This document shows, piece after piece, positions 32,568 to 42,795 of a DNA stretch of 64,000 nucleotides. The position numbers were made by a program, and so were the translations under genes. Location of the stretch: assembly GCF_905147365.1 (NCBI RefSeq), contig NC_056416.1, positions 3,368,001-3,432,000 of the forward strand. The letters are read 5' to 3'. The stretch's first letter is position 1. Each line of letters opens with the position of its first letter. Below the pieces are notes generated by a model. It was not told the origin of the DNA, did not search any database, and saw nothing but the letters and a program-made list of their open reading frames with translations. Origin of the DNA: Aricia agestis (Eukaryota; Arthropoda; Insecta; Lepidoptera; Lycaenidae).

Positions 32568-35500
32568 GTAAGTATTTTTTTATTGTTTAAACAATAGTAT
32601 TTATGTAAAGGTAATTTGATTATAATTTACAGTAAATATGAAAAAGAATGATTAAATATAATGATTTCATTATTCTTTTTAATTTTATAATTCAAGAATC
32701 GAATAGTTACTTGACCGCGTTAAAAGAAATTAAGGTATTTTTTTTCGTGTATGCTGTATATTGTGCTTTGATCTGAATGGAGTAAAATGATACAGTTTTG
32801 CAAAGGATGTAAATGCAGATGAAATTTACTACAGTTATAAAAATGATAGAAAACAAACAAAGCAGACTTGTAAAATTAATATAATGCATAAAATAAATAT
32901 TAATAATTTCGTAGAGCCCTCTACGACGCGGGCGTAGCGTCGTAGATATAAGCTTAAATGAAATTTACGTCGCGTAAAATGTAACATTAACTTACAATAG
33001 TGCTAGCACGAATAATGACAACTACGTATTCGTCATCGAATGTCAATAGTCATGTCATCATATATATAATTCTCTTTTGATAACAAGAATGCTGTCATGT
33101 ATTAATTGTTTATAAGCCCACAGGATATAAAATATGAATCTAAACACATTGTTTAATTACTTGTTTTTTATTAATCGAAACATTCGAAGGCACGTGGCGC
33201 CAGACGCAGTCCAATATTAAATAGTTTAAAAAAAAGAAAGTTACGTCTGAATCGAAAAGAAAACATACAAAAGAACATGGAGTCGAAATGCCTTAAGAAT
33301 CGTGACTTCACAACTACAGAGGCAACGCCTACCTCTGCCCTCCGACAGACATTGTTACATTTTGAACTTTAGCCCCATAATAAAAAAGTATAAATTGCCA
33401 AAACAAACAGACTTTTGAGCTTCGCAGCTTTAGTTGGCGATGGAAAATGTGCTTTATTTGATTGGATCAAGTTTGGTTTTACATTGATCGTCACCTGCGT
33501 GAGTCGCGAAAGATTTCACGATTGTTGACCGCAGTAAATATTTGTTTAGGCCTATCAATACACTCTCATATTATGAGTGTCTCATAAAGGACTCGCTACA
33601 CGCAGTTGAGAAGATTTTAAAGAATAGAGACAAGAAAGTACATAATATATTCTAAAAGTCCCAATGGGAAATAATATGTTTAGACCTTGAACCTGCAATA
33701 AAAAACATCTGTTTATTTGGATATTATTTATTAAATAGATCTTACTAGCTCTGCGGAATACTAGGTATAACGGTAGGTAAAATATCGACATTTTTAACAT
33801 GGACAATTTCATCATAAAGTTACTCAAATGTATTTTACTAGCATATTTAATGAATAGTATCCTATGTCCTTTCCCGGGACCCAAAGTATTCCCATACAAA
33901 ATTTCAACAAAATCGAATAAACTTTGGGCGTGAATAGGTAACAGACGGACGGACAGACAAACTTTCGCATTTATAATAGTATGGATTGAAAAATCTTAAC
34001 CCCCCAATGCAGACGGGGTAAAAATTACCTCACCTAAATACTAAACTTTTTTTCCACCCCGAATAGCGGACAAAATTGTAGTCACACGGGTACTATAATG
34101 TTTATCACTTTTTGTCGGTAAAACATTGTTTTTTTGTCGGCGTGTTTGTAGTCAAAGCTACCGGGCTTGACAAGTCAGACGGAAATATACGCATCGCTTG
34201 CGCACTTGAGGTTTCGCCACCTGTATTGAATTGTATTGTATCGTATCCCATTGTATTGTATTGTTTACGATACGTCAAAGGATTTGTGTAAGATGGAGCT
34301 AATTACAGAACGGATTTTTCGGTAAACGTTTCATGTTTGAGATTATTAGAGACGGAGGTATAAAAGTACCGAAACAATCTGAGCGTGTAATTACGATGGT
34401 ATTTCACTTAAAATTCTTTATTATTGAATCTTATTTTAGTAATTTCAGTTCATGAAATGCGATATTTTGTAGAATAAGTAGCAATTTTGTTTAATATTCG
34501 AAAGTTTATGAGCATAGGTACTTAGATATCCCTTAAAATTATTTTAATTTATGTTTTCTAATTTTTTTATGCTTTTCTAGACAAATTACACGCCTTGTAA
34601 GGCATGTAATGCCGCATTATAATACCCAATTTTTTACCGTGAAATATTTTGAGCATCTATAGTGCATAAAAAACAATACCCACACAAAAAGCGAACGCAA
34701 AAACCCATGTTCGACACATTAAATATTATCGGAACATGAAATCGGAAGGCTTCGAAAAAAGCGACGGATGTCAACCGACAAATGTAGAGCATGCGACATG
34801 TCGCCGCGACTAACCCTCAACCGCCTTATCTGATGAGAGACTACCTAATGAGACCGATCCGACAAAAACGACCCCTAAATTAATTAAGCTATTTTTCAAT
34901 TAAAACGCAGCTTACCTAATTGCATACTATTATAATGCATATTATAATCGTGTTTTTGAGAAATTTCAGATTATAATAATGAAAGGGGTGTAAAATTAGT
35001 ATAATTTTATGCGGCTCAATTAATTTATTTACTGGAAAATAATTATAATACCATTAAAAGTGTATTGTGTGATAACGATTCGAAATATCAAAATAAATTG
35101 TTTTAATGACTATAAAACAATCAAATACCATTTTAAGTGATATAATCACTGCTATAAATTATAGTTCTTAAGCCCATTATTTATGAGCATGCAGCATATT
35201 TACCATACATACATTATAAACTCACATCTGATTATTTTTAAATATTTAGTTTGAAAAAATGAGCTGCAATGGATTGACTGGAGTTTAGACCAACTAAAAT
35301 TACTACATTGAAGCATTTGACACAAAAGGCATTTCTTATGCTTAGTTTAAACTTTAAACTTAAGTTAAATTCGGTTTTATAATGGAACCATGACACAAAC
35401 TGACTATGATTGTATGCGAAAACTAGTGACGGACTGGTATTTTATCGATGTTTCAATCGTGTTTGATCGAGCACGCCTCAGTTTGATGGACGAGGCACGG

Positions 35501-36363
35501 CATTCGATGAAACTGCTGCTCCGTCAATCTCCGTGTTAAACGTCTATGATATTTCCGTGAGATATTATACATATTTTTTTTTATAAAAAAAAACATTTTT
35601 TTTATTTCACCCATACTTGATGAGACATACCAAATGATATTAATTTTTTTCAGCTTATTATTTTTTTACTGAGCCCACGCTCTTAGACTTGTCAGCTGTA
35701 TTTCACGTACCGTTTTAGGGTTAATTAATGATTTGTCTACAAAATAAAAATGTCTGATTCCTTGAATGTAGACAAGTTAATAAAAGTCATAAAAACATAT
35801 CACTTTACAACGCCAGTAGTCGAGAGGGGTGAAAAAAATATAAAAAAGTGGTTACAATTGAAAACAGAAACCCTTGCTCAAGTGCGGGCGGCGCCGGCAG
35901 GTAGCGCTGCTATGTCAAACCTCAAGTGTTTGGGATTATGGGAAAATTTTGTGCTTGAAAGCTGTAGTGTTTGGCGTTAAAAGCTGGGCTAAGCTTTTCT
36001 GCGTTTGATTAGGAAATATATTTTACTCGCAACTTTGATACGGGCTTAAAAGTTAAAACTATCCATTATCTAATATCCTGTCCAGGGTCGAAAGTCAACA
36101 ATATTATATCATCAAATCAAAAGCAGCAGTGCTTGAAGATGCAACAGACAGAGAGACAGACAGATAGACAAAAATATTAGAGACATTTTCGTATACAATA
36201 TTTGTATGGATTCGTAAGCAGCGTAGCTCCTTAAAATACATTTTAGAACCGCGCTTTCGTTTATTTGAATATTTTCCAACATACTGCTCCTGTCTTAGTT
36301 CTGATCAATCCAGCAGTATACTGCCTATCTCTAGTACCTTATTAATACCTCCTTTATTTCCAG
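32568..36363. other. Intron 3, 3.8 kb
   Basis: AT-rich. It holds a dispersed repeat copy (33856-33983) and a TTGTATTG microsatellite-like patch near 34225-34270. A 76-codon open frame at 35750-35980 is of unknown status. No further T-box exon is seen. Confidence 0.4.
33856..33983 (+). repeat. Dispersed repeat fragment, CCGGGATAAAAA..GACAGACA family
   Basis: TATCCTATGTCCTTTCCCGG leads to a GGACGGACAGACA run and CGCATTTATAATAGTATGGA, matching the right part of the copy at 25737. Confidence 0.55.
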
Positions 36364-36504
36364 ATGGTCCTGACGTCCATGCACAAGTACCGCCCCCGAG
36401 TGCTGGTAGTGCGAGCGCGTGATGCTGCCGCGCTGGCGTGGGGCGCGCCGCACGCTGCCTTCTCCTTCCCAGAGACTGAGTTCATCGCTGTCACTGCTTA
36501 TCAG
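36364..36504 (+). CDS. Doc: Dorsocross-like T-box factor, coding exon 4
   Basis: Residues 156-202, exactly 47 codons, phase 0 at both ends, bounded by TTTCCAG and CAG|GTAAAT. It starts MVLTSMHKYRPRVLVV (the T-box SMHKYQPR motif with R in place of Q) and ends with SFPETEFIAVTAYQ, the canonical T-box strand and loop that precede the DNA-contacting N(D/E)RITKLKI segment in the next exon. Confidence 0.93.
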
Positions 36505-37270
36505 GTAAATATGGCATATATTACCATATCAAATTACCATATCATCAGTCATCACTCATTCTATGCTTATTAAGTCATTATGCACTACCTGACCCGACAG
36601 ACGTTGTCCTGTCTTAACGATGATTATTTAACTCGAATTAAGAAAAAATAGATTAAAATTAGTATCTCCATGCCAAACATCAAAATAGATTAAATAGTTT
36701 AAGCGAAAATCATAAAAGTTTATTGTGCGGGAACCGTACATTTTCCGGGACAAAAAGTATCCCTTGTCCTTTCCCGAGACTCAAAGTATCTTTATACCCA
36801 TCAAAATACATAAATTGAATAGTTTATGCGAAAATCATAAAAAAATATTGTATGTATCCCTTGTCCTTTCCCGAGACTCAAAGTATTTCGATACCAAATT
36901 TCAGCAAAATCGGGCCAGCCGTTTACGCGTGATGTCGTGAGTCGTGACCAAGGGATATTTGGATTCATTTTTATTTCTATTTTAGATGACCAGACATGCA
37001 CATGTACATTTTTCCTCTGCTGCAAGTGAGCGACATTACGCTCCATCCTTCTAGTCTTCTGATAGAGCTTACAAGCAAAAGAGTAGTAATTTATATTTTG
37101 AGCGAAATCAAGCGAAGTAGCATAAACAGGAGAACTATCTTAATATTTTAAAACTTGCCTTGAAATTTTATAACATTCTTATGTTCACTATTTAAATTAC
37201 TTAATAGTGTAAAAAACAACAAATATTAGCTTGCAGTGCTAGAACATTTCCTGACTACGATTTTTATAGT
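36505..37270. other. Start of intron 4 with two repeat fragments
   Basis: GGGAACCGTACATTTTCCGG (36729) and two direct copies of ATCCCTTGTCCTTTCCCGAG (36759 and 36857) show that 36725-36935 is a locally duplicated fragment of the GACAGACA family. The rest is unassigned. Confidence 0.5.
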
Positions 37271-37274
37271 TATA

Positions 37275-37562
37275 GTAGCTGTCCCGGCAAACGTTTCTTT
37301 GCTATATAAATATTCACCCGTATTATTTTATTGAAGTCACCATGGCAACGTCCATCGCTATCCCGTCGCACAATGGTCGCCGTCAGTCTCGAGTTGTAAT
37401 AATTTACTATTATTTATTCAACAAATGCACTTATCAATATAATAAGTACCCAGTAGCCGATTCTCAGACCCACTGAATATGCATATAAAATTTGGTTAAA
37501 ATCAGTAAAGCCGTTTCGGAGGAGTACGCGGCCTAACATTGTGACACGAGAATTTTATAAGA
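37275..37562 (+). repeat. Dispersed repeat (AGCTGTCYCGGCAAACG), copy 2
   Basis: Matches 2976-3288 over its whole length, with a small internal deletion around the AAATAAGTATGT segment. This copy reads GTCCCGGCAAACG, closer to a likely consensus. Confidence 0.65.
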
Positions 37563-38384
37563 TTGTCTACTACCAAATAGTGAAATGACCGTTAGTGTGA
37601 CGTCACACTACTGAGAAAACAGCACTAATTTCGTCGAAACTCATGCGTTTCGCACTTGTGAGTTTTTGTCCCGGCGGGCGCCACCGCCATTACAGGGTTA
37701 ACAAAAAACAGATAATTTGGCCACTCTGGTCAGCCGGCGGTTAACTTCGCATTCTTTTAAATAATTGTGTGATGATTAATGAAACAAATATTTAACTAAA
37801 TGTTAAACTGCTTGCCTTGTCAAAATTGTCTTTTCAGAAATAGTTAATTTACTTGAATCTGAATTATTATTAATCGTGAGTGTCTATAATAGTTTTTTGC
37901 CTAGTATTTTTTAATTTCAATTTAATCCATATTTTTTTTGGAAAATCTTATTAGGCTTATACATTACACACCAAAAATCCAAAAATAGCATTTAGGTACT
38001 GGTTATAAGAAAATCTGTACAAATTTTATGTCTTTTAAGACTCTTTTTTTATCTTAAAATATTTGAGACTAGCCAATTATCTACTTAAAACTTTAAAAGC
38101 ATGTGCTAAAATATTCGTCACTTTTTACAATGTTTGGTCGTGATTCACTACGAGTATCAACAGTCGTCTAGACGAATGGAGTGTGTAAGAAAACGGCAAA
38201 GTCACGGTGTTTGTTTGTCTGTCCTGTTGTTTGGGACGTGTCAAGTGACTCACAAACTGACATGGGGATAAGTAATAGTAAATAGTTGTAACGAGCTAGG
38301 TGGGGTAAAAAAGTAATTTCGTGACTTTAGAGGAAATAAAAGGTAATACTTATGGGTTAAAATAATTAGGTTTTCTTATACTTA

Positions 38385-38522
38385 GGGCCTGTTTTACCAC
38401 TTCCTGATAGGTGTCGGATAGGCTATCCACCACTTAACTTGACAGATAGAGTATGGAGAATCTGTCAAATAAGTTGTGGATAGCCTATCTGGCACTTTAT
38501 CCGGAAGTGATGAAACATGCCC
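38385..38522. mobile_element. MITE, GGGCCTGTTTCACCACTT ends, copy 2
   Basis: A 138-bp element with terminal inverted repeats GGGCCTGTTTTACCACTTCC / GGAAGTGATGAAACATGCCC, flanked by TTA on the left and TAA on the right. The interior is palindromic too (GATAGGCTATCCACCACTTA / GTTGTGGATAGCCTATC). Copy 3 follows 52 bases later. Confidence 0.82.
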
Positions 38523-38574
38523 TAAGTCTCTATAATTAGGTACAAATTATAGCCCTTTTGATATATTATTTTTA

Positions 38575-38702
38575 GGGCCTGTTTCACCACTTCCTGATAA
38601 GGCTGTCCACCAATTAACTTGACAGATCAAGTATGGAGAATCTGTCAAAAAAGTTGTGAATAGCCTATTAGGCACTTTATCAGAAAGTGGTGAAACAGGC
38701 CC
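38575..38702. mobile_element. MITE, GGGCCTGTTTCACCACTT ends, copy 3
   Basis: A 128-bp element with ends GGGCCTGTTTCACCACTTCC / GAAAGTGGTGAAACAGGCCC and a direct TTA on each side (38572-38574, 38703-38705). A 3-bp TTA duplication would fit PIF/Harbinger-type elements; the assignment is tentative. Confidence 0.84.
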
Positions 38703-39059
38703 TTAGTCTTTTAGATAAATTTTAGATTCAATATCAATTATGCATCTTTGTAATTATTATATAGTTTGTAAACTGTAGGAGGAGGCTTTTACCCTGAGGG
38801 GGTCCACATCTAGATAAATAATAATTACAAAACTGTTCGTAGTAAGTACTTAATTTACATTGTGGAATTAATAAAGCTTTATTATTATTATTATGTAGTA
38901 CTGTAGAGTAATAGACTTTAAAGGTAAACATTAATTAAAGATTTCCTCACAAAATTGTGTTAACCCCCCACTGGTAGCGGCGGCTAACTACCCCAGATGT
39001 ATTTTATCCGTTATTGTTAATCTATAGCTATTTGAAGCTATTGTACACCGTATTACACG

Positions 39060-39640
39060 CAACAATGTAACTTAACATAAAGTCGGATCAACACGATACT
39101 CTACTTCAAACGGGGGCCGTCGCTGCAGGCGTAATTAGGTTAAGGCGGCGTCTCTATGGCCGCAGCCAGGCGCGAGGCGATAATCCCGGGATTGTCCGGC
39201 TAACGGGACTCGCGGGACGCGGGACAAAGCCCGGGAATCGCGGACAAAGCGTATCGTTGCGCATTAACCGCTCCGCCGATCACGGCGAGCGCAAAGGCAC
39301 CGCGTAACTAGGTGGCAAAGTATAATGCGGCATACGGTTACCGCGGTTGCCGTCTAGACGAATTTGCATCAGACCGGTAAAAAACGGGCGACGTACGCAA
39401 ATATACAGCGCAAAAACACGACAGGGCGGGGCCAGGGCGGCGCCGCTTCGCCCGAATTAACCGACGCGTTTCAGGAGGCCCCTATCTCGAGCTAATAGCG
39501 GGCTTTTAGCGCTCTCACATTTGGGAGAGTTATCGACAAACAGCACCCGGCGCCGCCTTATCGAGCCTTCACAAGTATCCACTATTTGCGGAGGCTTAGA
39601 TAAGCGCTAACAAACATGACGCGACGCACAAATAGCTTGT
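39060..39640. promoter_or_regulatory. GC-rich island in intron 4, candidate enhancer
   Basis: The largest unique GC-rich block outside exons. It contains CAGGCGTAATTAGG, CTTATCGAGCC, AGATAAGCGC (GATA core), CGGGATTGTCCGG and several CGCGGGACGCGGGAC repeats (39206-39245). No ORF in it looks coding and no TE similarity is visible. Dorsocross genes in flies respond to BMP and GATA inputs, so an intronic enhancer is plausible but unproven. Confidence 0.35.
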
Positions 39641-40011
39641 TTTTTGCAATCGCAAACAGAAATCTTTGCGAGCGACTGCGTAGGTCACAAATCAGGCATT
39701 TTTAACAATTTTCCTTCAAACAGTCAAAAGATTTTAATTGGGCAATGCCAAAATATTTTATACTGTAATACTCATTGTAAGGTCATAACGCGTACTTCAT
39801 GTTTTTCACGTCCAATTAATCTATCCTCGTACATAAAATTGTATTTCTCTGTTTATTTTCCGTGTGTTAGGTATAAAAAGCTATTAAAATGTCCACTTAT
39901 GTATCAGAATATGTACTTAAGGAGTTCTTATTGGTATTTACCACAACACAAACAATTAAGGCTGCGTATATCATATTTCGCACTCGGCGGGCGCCGGCGC
40001 ACTCGGCGACA

Positions 40012-40034
40012 TGCCATGCCATGCCATGCCATGC
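40012..40034. repeat. ATGCC pentanucleotide microsatellite
   Basis: Four to five direct ATGCC units near 40012-40034. Short, and in intron 4. Confidence 0.8.
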
Positions 40035-40783
40035 TAATTGGCCTGTCGCCATGCACATGTGACAATTATCCCTGCCTATTAGTAGGTTGTTTGCGGAAAC
40101 GGATGTTGTCGGGAGATAGCGAGATTTATGAGTTGAGGAACGAAATTATGGGCTATTATTTAATAAAACATAATAATCGGGGTTGGAAAAGACTGTACAA
40201 AATAAACAAAGTAAAAAGGTTTTAAAGCATTCCAGATTAAAATACAATAATCTTTTTCGTAGCTTCATCATAAATTAGACACAAAATGTTCAGAATTATA
40301 GATTCTTGTATAAATAAATCTAAAATCGATTTTTTTAGGACGAATGTTATTTTTAAGGTTAGTGTAGAGCAGTAGAATTGCTGATTGTTACAAAATGTTA
40401 GATTCTTAATAGTGATGGGCTGGTGATTGGATCAATTAAATAATTTAGTGGTTAGTAGGTAATGACTCAATCAGAGACGATTGAGCTTGTAGTGTTCAGC
40501 TAGATGACGCTTTTCCGATTTGCATATTGCTTAATTTGTAGAGATTTCGCCTTAAATATTGGTTAGTTACTTCAAGGCTAAAGACAACTAATTCACAATC
40601 TATAAAAGTATGTACTTCACAGATAAGGATTTTATTTAACAAACATGTATATGCTTCAAGGAAAATACGTAGTTTTAATAATTACCTGCTTTAGAGTTAT
40701 TAAGTACATACAGTCTGTAAAACTTTCATACTAACAATGAAAATTGTTAGACCGATGTCCTTTGCTAGCTTCTACAATACTTT

Positions 40784-40985
40784 AGGGTGTGTACGTGTTC
40801 CCTGTAGAGATTTCATTGTGAAAGTAGCAGCGCTGAAAGACCAACATTTTTTTTTCACTTTTGTATGGGCAAGGGCCCGAGCGTCACGAGTTTCTTCCCC
40901 ATACAAAAGTGAAAAAAATTTTTGGTCTTTCAGCGCTGCTACTTTCACAGTGAACTCTCTACAGGGAACACGTACACACCCTAAA
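40784..40985. mobile_element. Long-arm fold-back MITE next to exon 5
   Basis: About 202 bp with ends TAGGGTGTGTACGTGTTCCC / GGGAACACGTACACACCCTA and arms of about 85 bp, including GTAGCAGCGCTGAAAGACCA and TTTCACTTTTGTATGGG pairs. A TA flanks each side (TA within TTTA/TAAA). It ends only about 85 bases before the exon 5 acceptor, inside the region where branch point and splicing signals of intron 4 must lie. Confidence 0.85.
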
Positions 40986-41070
40986 TTATTATCACTTGTT
41001 TTTGTTACACCCTGTATATACGATAGAAAGAACCCCGCATATATCTAACCATTCTTCTCTATCTTTACAG

Positions 41071-41505
41071 AACGACAGAATAACTAAACTGAAGATCGAC
41101 AACAACCCTTTCGCCAAGGGCTTCCGGGCGTGCGGCCAGTCCAAATGCAAAAGGAAAACCTTGGAGCCCGACACCGAGGCCGAAGCCTCCGAGGCGAAGC
41201 GCGCCTGCTCCGACGAAGCGTCCTCCTGCTCCGAAGAAGGGAGCCTCCGTTCCTCCTCCCCCCGCTCACCCCCGCTAGTAGAATCCCCCAACCCCCTCAT
41301 AACGACGGAAAACCCCCCCTTCTATCCACCGGAATTGTACATTAATCCCCTCCAGATGCATCCCCTGGGTATGTGGGCCCCGGCGATACCCTCTCTACCC
41401 TCTTGGGTTCCTCCCCTCCCCGTCCCAGCCCCCTCTCCTCCCCAGCCAGCTCCCTGCAGACGACTAAAGAGTTTCACCATCAGTGCTCTTCTTGGGGAGG
41501 GCTGA
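41071..41505 (+). CDS. Doc: Dorsocross-like T-box factor, terminal coding exon 5
   Basis: Residues 203-346 and the TGA stop, entered at phase 0 after ATCTTTACAG. It begins NDRITKLKIDNNPFAKGFR, the C-terminal T-box helix that contacts the DNA minor groove, then GQSKCKRK, the basic end typical of Tbx6/Dorsocross proteins. After the T-box come an acidic Glu/Ser-rich tract (about residues 234-262) and a Pro-rich tail with PPLVESPNPL and LPSWVPPLPVPAPSPPQPAP, ending SFTISALLGEG. The FTISALLG motif near the C-terminus resembles the FSI..LL co-repressor-type motifs in some T-box and homeobox proteins; that comparison is inference. Confidence 0.93.
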   Translation, partial: NDRITKLKIDNNPFAKGFRACGQSKCKRKTLEPDTEAEASEAKRACSDEASSCSEEGSLRSSSPRSPPLVESPNPLITTENPPFYPPELYINPLQMHPLGMWAPAIPSLPSWVPPLPVPAPSPPQPAPCRRLKSFTISALLGEG

Positions 41506-41767
41506 TGGAATTTTCAGGAGAGGCGGGAAGAACATGCAATATTTACGTTAATTGTAAAAACCATCTACCTCGTGCGCTTTGGAATGTGATACAGTGCCTT
41601 ACATAGACTGTAAAAACCGCCTTTTAGTAGTCGGTTATTAAATTGTACCGAGTTGAATTGTTCTAATAGTAAAATATTTTGGTATTTATATCGTAATACG
41701 TCGTAAACCCTAAGTATATTGCCTATTATTATTATAAAACCTTCTTATAAACGATATGTATCTAAAT

Positions 41768-41773
41768 AATAAA
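41768..41773 (+). terminator. Candidate polyadenylation signal of the T-box gene
   Basis: The first AATAAA after the stop codon, about 263 bases downstream. A second AATAAA lies at 42298-42303. Either could end the transcript. Confidence 0.35.
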
Positions 41774-42422
41774 AATTGGATCTAAAAATTGTTAATAATT
41801 GCACATATGTGCAATGTGCATACCTATTACCTACTTATTGCTGTGTATTATAACAACCTAAAAACTACGAATTTATATTATTTTGTAAACATTAAGTTCT
41901 TACCTAAATGTAATCATAATTATTGTTAGAAGATTTTGTCAATAATTAATTAATGAATTGTCAGTAGTAAGTACCTACCTACCTACCTAGGTACCTACCT
42001 AAATAGATACCTACCATTAATAAGAAGATCATAAAATAAGTTAAGCATTTTTAATGTGAGGATAGGTCTAGGTACTGGTGAGTAGACTACATTTTGTAAT
42101 TTAATATTCGAAGACAATTTACATAACGAAATCTCGGTTTTCGTAATTAAAAAATTGTAAATATCGTGTAAATAATTATAAATAATTGTACCTAGTATTC
42201 ATAGTAAGTTCATTATTTTCCTAACGTTAAATATATTTTTATATTATAACTTTTTTGTTTAATTTTTATTAAAGTTAAACCCTATCCTATAAATACAAAT
42301 AAACTTTGAAAATTGGCATGGTACGCAATATCCTAAAATAAAGGAGATAGCCTAAAATGCTTCTTTGCAGTGGCGAACTCCATTTTGATATTAAGTATCT
42401 ATACTTACTACATACTTAATAC

Positions 42423-42795
42423 TATACCTACTAATATTATAAAGCAGAAGAGTTTGTTAGTTTGTTTGTTTGAACGCGCTAATTTCAGGAACTACTGGTC
42501 CGATTTTAAAAAATCTTTCAGTATTAAGTAGATAGCCCATTTATCGAGGAAGGCTATAGGCTATATTTTATCATGCTAAAACTAATAGGAGCGAAGAAAT
42601 AGAGGAAAGTGTGGAAAAACGGGGGAAATTATTTAAATTACTTATTATCTTAAGAAACTATTGGAGCAATTTTTATGTAATTTGGCACACATGAAGAATA
42701 GACCATGTGAAAGGTTTCTTTTTTGCGGAAAAATGTACGGTTGCCGTGACATTCCTAAATTACGCGAGCAAAGCCGCGCGGATCATCTAGTACTT
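42423..42795 (+). repeat. Helitron-like dispersed repeat, copy 1
   Basis: Runs from ACTAATATTATAAAGCAGAA through TTTGAACGCGCTAATTTCAG and AACTACTGGTCCGATTT to AGCCGCGCGGATCATCTAGT. The CTAGT end is typical of Helitron 3' termini, and the family is paired with 47433-47755. No RepHel coding sequence. Classification moderate. Confidence 0.5.

Noticed and set aside
39644..40225. 193-codon open frame in intron 4
   Set aside because: No domain, no plausible start context, crosses an ATGCC microsatellite and a GC-to-AT transition; composition looks intronic.
40737..41048. 103-codon open frame near exon 5
   Set aside because: Lies across a palindromic MITE; both arms are read as protein, with no independent support.
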